From: JBCDIQ01 sp039024295
GTDB taxonomy: Bacteria; Bacteroidota; Bacteroidia; J057
DNA length: 8,453 bases
Assembly (NCBI GenBank): GCA_039024295.1
Contig: JBCDIQ010000268.1
Location: 1-8,453, forward strand
Direction of reading: 5' to 3'
The notes under the pieces: model-generated
The model's input: only the letters and a program-made list of their open reading frames with translations
What the model was told of the DNA's origin: nothing
Database searches by the model: none
Shown: one piece after another, positions 1 through 5,743 of the stretch
Numbering within the stretch: the first letter of the stretch is position 1
Layout: each line of letters starts with the position of its first letter
Made by a program: the position numbers and the translations under genes

Positions 1-115
1 ACCGTACAAGCGCATCATCCAGGAAATTCTTCAGGAACGTTTCCGCAAGTTTGGGATTAGAAAGCTGCTTCCGGACATAAGCATCATGTGGTTTGGAAGG
101 TTGATCGAGCGACAT
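1..115 (-). CDS. Rpn/YhgA-like nuclease family protein, N-terminal fragment (runs off left edge)
   Basis: Reading the minus strand from an ATG at 115-113 gives 38 open codons to the window edge, starting MSLDQPSKPHDAYVRKQLSN. The pattern is a short polar leader, then HDAYVRKQLSNPK, then a helix LAETFLKNFLDDAL. It resembles the start of the Rpn/YhgA-like family, whose members typically open with HDxxFKxxLSxPExAxxFLxxxLP. Those proteins carry a PD-(D/E)XK nuclease fold, are often annotated 'putative transposase', and promote RecA-independent recombination in E. coli. The catalytic residues lie outside the window, so activity cannot be judged. The fragment is too short for certainty. It is divergent from the esterase gene across an AT-rich gap. 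There is no Shine-Dalgarno sequence ahead of the ATG, which is normal for Bacteroidota. Confidence 0.6.
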   Translation of the reverse strand, partial: MSLDQPSKPHDAYVRKQLSNPKLAETFLKNFLDDALVR

Positions 116-212
116 TAGGTAAGGTGATTACTATCCCATATTTTTTACATTAGCTATTTGCTAAAATATAAATCTTTTTACTAATTTAAAATGCTTTTTG
201 TGCTTTCTCGAA

Positions 213-259
213 TTCATGTCAACTAATTGTTACATGAACAAAATTTGGCGGATTCATGT
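213..259. repeat. Three TTCATGT half-sites (inverted pair plus direct copy), operator-like
   Basis: The heptamer TTCATGT occurs at 213-219, as its complement ACATGAA at 232-238, and again directly at 253-259. The centres are 19 and 21 bases apart, about two helical turns. The first two copies form a dyad with a 12-base AT-rich centre. Placed between two divergent genes, this looks like a binding site for a dimeric regulator, but that is inference. The dyad has no T-run after it and is unlikely to be a terminator. Confidence 0.4.
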
Positions 260-325
260 AAGCATGCTGCGATACTGACAGAAATAAACCGTCCTACATC
301 CACTTCCCTCCTTCCCAAATCTCTG

Positions 326-333
326 TATATTTG
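326..333 (+). promoter_or_regulatory. Bacteroidota-type -7 element (TATATTTG) for the esterase gene
   Basis: TATATTTG followed by CA is an exact match to the Bacteroidota -7 consensus TAnnTTTG. It lies 19 bases before the GTG start at 353, which implies a leader of roughly 10-15 bases. No TTG or TTTG is visible at the expected -33 position (about 300-306), so the upstream element is weak or missing. Confidence 0.55.
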
Positions 334-352
334 CACGCAAATTTAATTTCCT

Positions 353-1066
353 GTGCAAGAAACTTACGCAAAATGGTACAGCCCACACATCAGTCGGGAA
401 TTTGAAATGCTGACCTTTGGCCACACAGGTTATCCGGTGGTGGTATTTCCTTCCTCCTGTGGCCGGTTTCATGAGGCCAAGGACTTTCAACTGATTGAAT
501 CCGCCAGGTGGTTTATAGAACAAGGGTTGGTGAAAATCTATTGCCCGGATGGGATGGATGCCCAAAGTTGGTACAATTACGACATTCATCCGGCTGACCG
601 TGCAAAAACGCACAATGCATATGAACGCGTTATTCTCCATGACTTGGTGGAGCATGTACGGCATGATACTGGAGTTGGGAAAGTGGCCTTAGCAGGTTGC
701 AGCTTTGGCGGTTACCACGCTACCAATTTTGCTTTTCGGCATCCCTGGGCGGTGAGTCATCTGTTCAACATGAGCGCGGCATTTGATATCCGCCCTCAGG
801 TCATGGGGTATTACGACGACAACATTTATTACAATAACCCAATTGACTATTTGCCGGGATTAGGCGATCCCCATTTGCATGAAATTGACATTGTGTTGGG
901 ATGTGGTGAGCATGACATCTGTCGTGCGGCAAATGAGCACATGTCACATCTTTTATACCAGAAAGGTATCCATTATTGGCTGGACATCCGTCCAGGTGCA
1001 GTTCACGACTGGCCCATTTGGCGGGAAATGTTTCCCCATTATTTGTCCAGAATAAACTTTGGCTAG
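353..1066 (+). CDS. Esterase D-type alpha/beta-hydrolase
   Basis: A 237-residue cytoplasmic protein without signal peptide, resembling the compact 'putative esterase' (esterase D-like, Pfam Esterase) alpha/beta-hydrolases found in many bacteria. Family landmarks appear in order: the opening YAKWYSPHI, a VVVFPSSCGRF strand-turn (residues 29-39) probably near the oxyanion hole, YCPDGMDAQSWY (63-74), the nucleophile elbow GCSFGG with Ser117, then NFAFRHP, GYYDDNIYYNNP and a C-terminal VHDWPIW with probable catalytic His218. Asp188 in GEHDIC is the likely acid. The triad is therefore apparently intact, but the substrate is unknown. The start is GTG at 353: an in-frame TAA at 344-346 rules out longer forms, and the next in-frame ATG would remove the conserved N-terminus. 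The gene is monocistronic and ends 4 bases before the convergent gene at 1071, with no clear terminator between them. Confidence 0.87.
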   Translation: MQETYAKWYSPHISREFEMLTFGHTGYPVVVFPSSCGRFHEAKDFQLIESARWFIEQGLVKIYCPDGMDAQSWYNYDIHPADRAKTHNAYERVILHDLVEHVRHDTGVGKVALAGCSFGGYHATNFAFRHPWAVSHLFNMSAAFDIRPQVMGYYDDNIYYNNPIDYLPGLGDPHLHEIDIVLGCGEHDICRAANEHMSHLLYQKGIHYWLDIRPGAVHDWPIWREMFPHYLSRINFG

Positions 1067-1070
1067 GCTG

Positions 1071-1685
1071 CTACTGAAGGGCATCCTTCATGTCTGCCAG
1101 CAACTGCAAGGTTTCAGCGTACCGTTTTTGGTCTTCCTTTCCCTTCATTTTTCTGGGAATCAGGGCAAAAAGCTCTTCCCCTTTAATGGCTACGCAGATG
1201 GCAGGCTGCAATCCCATAACGATTTGAAGGCGTTGCTTTACCGCTTCATTTAATAGGATGCTGGAAAACCACAGGTCGTTCGATTGAAGCAAAATGTTGT
1301 CTCCCAATTCATGGGTTACCGGGACGACCGGTTTCTCTCCGGGGTAAGCAATGATTTCCTGCCACGGGGCTGGGCTGGAAGCCTTATTTACGGAAAAGTA
1401 TTTGTCGTTTGGGTTAACCATCGGCAACATTACTTTCGAATAGATGGGGACCCCCGCATTCCGTTCAGCCGCTGTCTCTGGGGTAATCTGGGCAGGATAC
1501 CCTCCGTAGTTTCCAGAAAACTGAAACGCTTTGGGGGAGGCATATTCCAGTTTTAGCTTGGTAGCCTTAGCTAAGTTTTCGTGTAATTCCCGGATTTTGA
1601 CCCTGGCCATCACCCAGGCCATAAGACCGCCACTTACCAGCAGAATTCCTCCAATTACAAGGGCGTAGGTTAACCAGGTAGGCAT
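1071..1685 (-). CDS. Hypothetical single-pass membrane-anchored protein coupled to smpB
   Basis: A 204-residue protein that I cannot name. Residues about 6-27 form one hydrophobic helix, followed by a basic/amphipathic linker (MARVKIRELHENLAKATKLK), which suggests an N-terminal anchor with a cytoplasmic soluble domain. The soluble part has a segment containing FQFSGNYGGYPAQI (55-67). It ends with a segment rich in strands and helices, LGDNILLQSNDLWFSSILL followed by a C-terminal helix ETLQLLADMKDAL. This faintly recalls widespread uncharacterised membrane-anchored proteins that bear a strand-rich domain; I would not assign a family. Its ATG shares one base with the smpB stop (TAATG at 1687-1683), so translation is probably coupled. 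It is the last gene of the ABC exporter-smpB operon. No catalytic motif is visible. Confidence 0.8.
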   Translation of the reverse strand: MPTWLTYALVIGGILLVSGGLMAWVMARVKIRELHENLAKATKLKLEYASPKAFQFSGNYGGYPAQITPETAAERNAGVPIYSKVMLPMVNPNDKYFSVNKASSPAPWQEIIAYPGEKPVVPVTHELGDNILLQSNDLWFSSILLNEAVKQRLQIVMGLQPAICVAIKGEELFALIPRKMKGKEDQKRYAETLQLLADMKDALQ

Positions 1686-2146
1686 TAGAAGTGTTTGAGT
1701 TGACGTTGAAGCTCTCGTTTGGTGTCGCGTTCTTTTATGTCCTCACGCTTATCAAAATTCTTTTTTCCTTTTGCCAATCCGATGTTGAGCTTGGCGAGGT
1801 TTTTATCGTTAAAGAATAACTTCAAGGGTACGAGGGTATAGCCTTTCTCTTCCAATTTCCTTCTCAGTTTCCGAATTTCAGCCTTTTTCATCAACAGCTT
1901 CCGGGGCCGCTGAGGTTCATGGTTATTATAAGTCCCCTTGTCGTAGGGATTAATGGTCATTTTCAGGATAAAAAGCTCATCATTTGGGTCTACCGTGCAG
2001 TACGCTTCCTGCAAGCTTGCTTTCCCATTACGAAGGGACTTGACCTCGGTTCCTGTAAGTACAATTCCTACCGTATGGGTATCCTCAATGTGGTACTCAT
2101 GACGCGCCTTACGGTTGGCTACTACGGTAGAATTTTTTCCTTTCAT
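1685..2146 (-). CDS. smpB: SsrA (tmRNA)-binding protein SmpB
   Basis: SmpB binds tmRNA and delivers it to stalled ribosomes for trans-translation, mimicking the codon-anticodon part of a tRNA. Family signatures are clear: NRKARHEYHIED (11-22), TGTEVKSLRNGKASLQEAY (31-49), INPYDKGTYNNHEP (65-78), RPRKLL (80-85), and the C-terminal AKGKKNFDKREDIKERD (125-141) leading into a basic tail, the part that enters the decoding centre. The length of 153 residues is typical. I start at the ATG at 2146; a TTG one codon upstream (2149) is possible but unneeded. The gene lies 17 bases after the ABC exporter stop and shares one base with the following membrane-protein gene. The ssrA RNA gene itself is not in this window. 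Confidence 0.97.
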   Translation of the reverse strand: MKGKNSTVVANRKARHEYHIEDTHTVGIVLTGTEVKSLRNGKASLQEAYCTVDPNDELFILKMTINPYDKGTYNNHEPQRPRKLLMKKAEIRKLRRKLEEKGYTLVPLKLFFNDKNLAKLNIGLAKGKKNFDKREDIKERDTKRELQRQLKHF

Positions 2147-2163
2147 CAAAATATTAGCGGGGC

Positions 2164-3984
2164 TTAGGCAAATTGTAGGTCATGTAATTTACGATACATT
2201 CCAGACATCGCAATGAGTTCTGAATGTGTACCTTTCTCCACGATTCTGCCATTATCCATAACCAAAATCAGGTCAGCATGTTGGATCGTGGAAAGTCTAT
2301 GGGCAATTACCAGGGTGGTTCTGTCCTGCATCAGGCGATCAAGGGCACCTTGGACCAGTTTCTCAGACTTGGTGTCGAGGTTCGAAGTCGCCTCATCCAG
2401 TAACAGAATAGGAGGATTGCGTAGCACTGCTCGGGCAATCGAAATCCGTTGCCGCTGCCCACCGGATAACATCGTGCCGCGCTCTCCCAGCAGGGTATGG
2501 TACCCTTGGGGCAATTGAAGCACGAATTCGTGTGCATTAGCGATGCGGGCTGCTCGTTCCACTTCTTCCTGGGATACCTGCAGGCCGTACGCGATGTTGT
2601 TGTACACCGTATCATGAAACAGAATACCTTCCTGGGTGACATATCCCAGTTGCTTGCGCAAATCATGGAGGGATAATTTTCGCAGGTCAAACTCATCCAG
2701 CAGGATAGCCCCCTGAGCAGGGTCGTAAAACCGGGCTACGAGATCCACCATGGTAGATTTTCCTGCACCGGACGGCCCAACAATGGCAACGGTTTGGCCT
2801 TTATCCATTTCAAACGAAACACCTTTTAAGACAGGCTCACCTGGATTATATTCAAAATGAATGTCCTCAAAGACGAGACGCTTGGTGAACTCCGGCAAGG
2901 AAGTGGGGGCATCTACTTCCTGGATTTCTGGCGATTCGGCTAATAACTCTTCAATCCGGTTGTAGGCGGCAATGCCTTTTTGGATTTTGGACAGAGAATT
3001 GGAGAATACTTTGATAGGGGAGAGGAACTGAGAAAAAATACCAATGAATCCCAGAAACTCTGCGGCTTCCAGTTCGCCCTTGCCTTCCAGGATCATTTGC
3101 CCACCATATAAGATAATGATGCATACGACCATGATACTGAGTACTTCAGTAGTGGGGGAGGCCAGTTCGCTTCTTCTTCGAATTCCTATCTGGAGGTCTG
3201 TGTATTTTTTATTTTCGTTTTGGTAGCGCTCACGTTCAAAATCCTCCTTTTGAAAGGCTTTAACTACGCGGATACCGGAGATAAATTCATCCAAAATAGC
3301 GATCAAGTCTCCCAGTACTTCCTGCCCTTTTCGTGATTTTCGTTTCAGGCTCTTGGCGATGAAATTGATGAACAAACCAGTTATCGGAAGCACGAGCAAG
3401 GTGAACAGGGTCAGTTTCCAGGAAATAAACAGCATGGCCGCCAGGAAGACAATCATGGTCAATGGATCCCGGATGATGCTTTGCAGGGTGCCAATGACGG
3501 CTTCTTGTACCACCTGCACATCACTCACCAATAAGCCAATCAGGCCTCCTTTTTTCTTTCGGGTAAAGAAAGACATGCTCAGCTTACTGAGGTGGTTGAA
3601 CAACTGGGTTCGCATACCGAAGATCACTCCCTGCTCCAGGGGAGCAATAAAAAAGGAACTGAAGTACCGGGTCAGGCTTTTCAACAGAATGGCAGCACAC
3701 AAAACCCCGCAGAAATACATCAATACCTGGATGCGATCTGTTGCTGCCAGCAATTGACTTAGTTGGTAGTACCCGTGGTCTTTAATAGAATCTGCGTCCA
3801 GCCAGGAGAGGGGCTGAGCTGGGGCATGTTGTGGCAATTCTTCAAATAAGATTTTGAGAAAGGGGATTACCGAGAATAGGGAAGCCGCACTGAAAATATT
3901 GTACAATACCAGGAAGAAAAATGCCAGCAAGCCATGCCCCAGGTAGGGCCTTCCGTATTGTAATATGTGGAAATAGGTACGCAT
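2164..3984 (-). CDS. MsbA-like ABC exporter (fused permease and ATPase half-transporter)
   Basis: A 606-residue type IV-fold ABC exporter subunit that should act as a homodimer in the inner membrane. The N-terminal half has six probable membrane helices (roughly 19-44, 84-112, 160-187, 188-210, 278-300, 308-326), with a long loop of about 35 residues between the first two. The ATPase half has Walker A GPSGAGKST (403-411), Q-loop Gln451 (VTQEG), signature LSGGQ (506-510), Walker B ILLLDEATSNLD with Asp530/Glu531, and switch His562 in AHRLST. All catalytic residues are present. The architecture matches the MsbA/lipid-and-drug exporter group; lipid A-core export is a reasonable guess, but the substrate cannot be read from sequence. 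It is the first gene of the operon with smpB. The ATG at 3984 fits the usual N-terminus. Confidence 0.93.
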   Translation of the reverse strand: MRTYFHILQYGRPYLGHGLLAFFFLVLYNIFSAASLFSVIPFLKILFEELPQHAPAQPLSWLDADSIKDHGYYQLSQLLAATDRIQVLMYFCGVLCAAILLKSLTRYFSSFFIAPLEQGVIFGMRTQLFNHLSKLSMSFFTRKKKGGLIGLLVSDVQVVQEAVIGTLQSIIRDPLTMIVFLAAMLFISWKLTLFTLLVLPITGLFINFIAKSLKRKSRKGQEVLGDLIAILDEFISGIRVVKAFQKEDFERERYQNENKKYTDLQIGIRRRSELASPTTEVLSIMVVCIIILYGGQMILEGKGELEAAEFLGFIGIFSQFLSPIKVFSNSLSKIQKGIAAYNRIEELLAESPEIQEVDAPTSLPEFTKRLVFEDIHFEYNPGEPVLKGVSFEMDKGQTVAIVGPSGAGKSTMVDLVARFYDPAQGAILLDEFDLRKLSLHDLRKQLGYVTQEGILFHDTVYNNIAYGLQVSQEEVERAARIANAHEFVLQLPQGYHTLLGERGTMLSGGQRQRISIARAVLRNPPILLLDEATSNLDTKSEKLVQGALDRLMQDRTTLVIAHRLSTIQHADLILVMDNGRIVEKGTHSELIAMSGMYRKLHDLQFA

Positions 3985-4015
3985 GTAGGAGGAAAGAGGG
4001 CTTTCTCAGGAGGAA

Positions 4016-4047
4016 TTGGCTCAACTCGTGATTTGTCGTTAAGTTTG
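4016..4047 (+). promoter_or_regulatory. Predicted promoter of the rbfA-permease operon
   Basis: The -33-like TTG at 4016-4018, a 21-base spacer and TAAGTTTG at 4040-4047 (exact TAnnTTTG) fit the Bacteroidota sigma-ABfr promoter pattern. The transcript would start near 4052, leaving about 15 bases before the rbfA ATG. It faces the promoter of the divergent operon. Confidence 0.6.
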
Positions 4048-4057
4048 CCACAACTAA

Positions 4058-4088
4058 CAAAGGTATATGTCAGAAACGGTAGTCCAAA
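4058..4088 (-). promoter_or_regulatory. Predicted promoter of the ABC exporter-smpB operon
   Basis: On the minus strand, TTTG (4088-4085), a 19-base spacer and TACCTTTG (4065-4058) match the Bacteroidota -33/-7 consensus exactly. The start site would fall near 4052, giving a leader of about 65-70 bases before the ATG at 3984. The -33 element lies inside the first codons of rbfA. Confidence 0.6.
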
Positions 4089-4432
4089 GAAAAACGGCCA
4101 AACTTATTCAGCAGGAACTCAGCGAAATTTTGTCATTCGGGAAGCTCGCTGTGCCCGGGGTAATGCTCACATTGAGTGTCGTACGAGTTACCCGTGACTT
4201 AGGTTTGGCAAAAGTGTATGTAACGGCCATGCCTGAGGACCAGCTGGCAGGAACCGTGGAGTACCTCAATGAGCAAAGTTGGGAAGTGCGCCATGCCCTT
4301 TCTCAGCGAATTCGAAATAAGCTTCGTAAAATGCCGGAGTTACGGTTCTTTGTGGACGATACCTTCAAGGAGGCCGAGCGAATTGAACAACTACTCGCGG
4401 AAGCAGGCGTAAACCAGGACGAAGAAGAATGA
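4067..4432 (+). CDS. rbfA: 30S ribosome-binding factor RbfA
   Basis: RbfA is a small KH-like protein that binds the immature 30S subunit and assists late 16S rRNA maturation, including cold adaptation in E. coli. This 121-residue protein has the family layout: N-terminal helix with QRKTAKLIQQELSEIL (7-22), strand-turn VRVTRDLGLAKVYVT (39-53), the helix RHALSQRIRNKLRKMPEL (75-92), and FFVDDTFKEAERIEQLL (94-110), followed by a short acidic tail (EEE). The ATG at 4067 lies just after the predicted promoter. AAAGG (4059-4063) sits only 3 bases from the ATG, too close to be a good Shine-Dalgarno. The stop codon overlaps the permease start by four bases (ATGA at 4429-4432), so the two are translationally coupled. 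Confidence 0.95.
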   Translation: MSETVVQRKTAKLIQQELSEILSFGKLAVPGVMLTLSVVRVTRDLGLAKVYVTAMPEDQLAGTVEYLNEQSWEVRHALSQRIRNKLRKMPELRFFVDDTFKEAERIEQLLAEAGVNQDEEE

Positions 4433-5676
4433 GTCGCTCCCTTCCATACTTCATTGCCCGGCGATACCTGTTCTCCAAAAAGTCGAGCAATGCCATCAAC
4501 ATCATTACCCTGGTTGCTATGACCGGCATCATGGTGGGGACAGCTGCTCTCATCATTACCCTTTCTGTCTTCAATGGGCTCTCCACGATGTTGGAAGGAT
4601 TATTTTCTGCCCTTGATCCGGACATTCGGGTGGTGGCGGCCGAAGGGAAGCATTTTGAACACGAACCCTATCTGTATGAATCTCTGCGAAAACACCCCGA
4701 AGTAACCGCTATTACCCGCACGGTTGAAGATCGGGTGGTGATGCAGTATGGCGACAGGAACACAGTTCCTTTTATCAAGGGCGTTGAGCCGGACTATACA
4801 AAATTAAATCCGATTGATTCTTCCTATTACATCTTTGATGGGGAGTACAATTTTGAACCTAAGAATGGAATTGCCAGAACGGTAATGGGATTTGGGGTGG
4901 CTATGCAATTAGGAGCGAATTTATTGGACGAAGTTCATCCCATTTCTATACGGGTGCTCAGTGGGGACGCCATTTCTACCAAAAACCTTCTGGAATCCAT
5001 TAGAACGGACTATGTCTTTCCTTCAGGTTTTTTTACGGTTCAGAAAGAGTACAACGACAAATATGCGCTGGTAGATTTTGCTTATGCCCAGGAACTGCTC
5101 GACCTAGAAGGAAAGGTAAGTGCCTATGAAATTGCCGTAAAAGACTTGAACCGGGTAGATAAGGTCCGGGACGACCTTATCAAGGTTGCAGGAGATAAGT
5201 ACCGGGTAATCACCTGGTATGAACAGCATGAGACCTTATACAAAGTCATGCGCAACGAGAAATACATTGGCTACCTGATCCTCAGCCTGCTGGTGGCCAT
5301 TGCAGCTATTAACATCGTTGGCAGTTTGTCCATGATTGTGTTGGAGAAAACCCGAGACATTTCTGTATTACGGGCTATGGGCATCCAGCGACAAAGCGTG
5401 CGTTGGATTTTCCTCACAGAAGGCTTATTGGTGGGAGGGATCGGCGCTACCCTGGGGATGGTGTTAGCCTTTGGGTTCGGGATCCTACAAGAAAAATTTG
5501 GCATCCTTGCACTTCAGGGAGGAGAAAATTTCCGTATTAACGCCTTCCCCATAGAAATGCGAGCAGGAGATTTCTTGCTGATTTTTGTGACCGTTATGAC
5601 ACTATCTTTATTGGCGTCTTTATATCCCTCCTGGAAAGCTTCTCAGATCAAAGTGGTGGAGGGCTTAAAGCGGTAA
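4429..5676 (+). CDS. LolC/LolE-type ABC permease (FtsX-like / MacB-core family)
   Basis: A 415-residue inner-membrane permease of the lipoprotein-releasing family, which extracts lipoproteins for outer-membrane delivery together with an ATPase (LolD) encoded elsewhere. The topology is diagnostic: one N-terminal helix (about 22-48, preceded by RRYLFSKKSSNAINII), a large periplasmic domain (about 50-275), then three helices (about 280-305, 326-352, 380-399). The cytoplasmic EKTRDISVLRAMGIQ (306-320) is the coupling-helix motif typical of LolC/E. The C-terminus YPSWKAS..KVVEGL also fits the family, which usually ends in a YPAxxAxxxxPxExL-like segment. I cannot decide between LolC and LolE; Bacteroidota commonly have one such type, probably homodimeric. 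It is the second gene of the rbfA operon. Confidence 0.9.
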   Translation: MSRSLPYFIARRYLFSKKSSNAINIITLVAMTGIMVGTAALIITLSVFNGLSTMLEGLFSALDPDIRVVAAEGKHFEHEPYLYESLRKHPEVTAITRTVEDRVVMQYGDRNTVPFIKGVEPDYTKLNPIDSSYYIFDGEYNFEPKNGIARTVMGFGVAMQLGANLLDEVHPISIRVLSGDAISTKNLLESIRTDYVFPSGFFTVQKEYNDKYALVDFAYAQELLDLEGKVSAYEIAVKDLNRVDKVRDDLIKVAGDKYRVITWYEQHETLYKVMRNEKYIGYLILSLLVAIAAINIVGSLSMIVLEKTRDISVLRAMGIQRQSVRWIFLTEGLLVGGIGATLGMVLAFGFGILQEKFGILALQGGENFRINAFPIEMRAGDFLLIFVTVMTLSLLASLYPSWKASQIKVVEGLKR

Positions 5677-5693
5677 ATAGGAGCTTTGCAATT

Positions 5694-5743
5694 CTGAAAA
5701 ACTGGATGGAACCTGATCGATCCCATCCAGCAATCAGTTTCAG
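5694..5743 (-). terminator. Intrinsic terminator in the convergent gap, strongest on the minus strand
   Basis: CTGGATGG (5702-5709) pairs perfectly with CCATCCAG (5723-5730) across a 13-base loop. An outer stem CTGAAA (5694-5699) / TTTCAG (5738-5743) can extend it. On the minus strand the inner stem is followed directly by TTTTT, a standard intrinsic terminator for the secreted-protein gene, which ends at 5744. On the plus strand the T-run is interrupted, so termination after the permease gene would be weaker. Confidence 0.75.

Noticed and set aside
121..200. Minus-strand TATATTTT as a -7 element for the nuclease-like gene
   Set aside because: Lacks the final G of TAnnTTTG and has no TTG at the right distance; AT-rich sequence makes such matches common.
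234..278. A 14-codon ATG reading frame on the plus strand before the esterase gene
   Set aside because: Very short, no start signal, and it overlaps the half-site repeat; no reason to think it is translated.
254..664. 136-codon minus-strand open frame opposite the esterase
   Set aside because: Antisense shadow of a clear esterase gene; composition and sequence do not resemble a real protein.
1075..1090. TGAAGG-GCAT-CCTTCA hairpin just after the esterase stop
   Set aside because: Only 6 bp, no T-run on either side, and it lies within the coding end of the convergent gene; not a credible terminator.
2147..2149. TTG as the smpB start, one codon upstream of the ATG
   Set aside because: The adjacent ATG is the better start and the single added residue is not informative.
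3353..3757. 134-codon plus-strand open frame opposite the ABC exporter
   Set aside because: Shadow frame of a strongly conserved transporter gene with no independent support.
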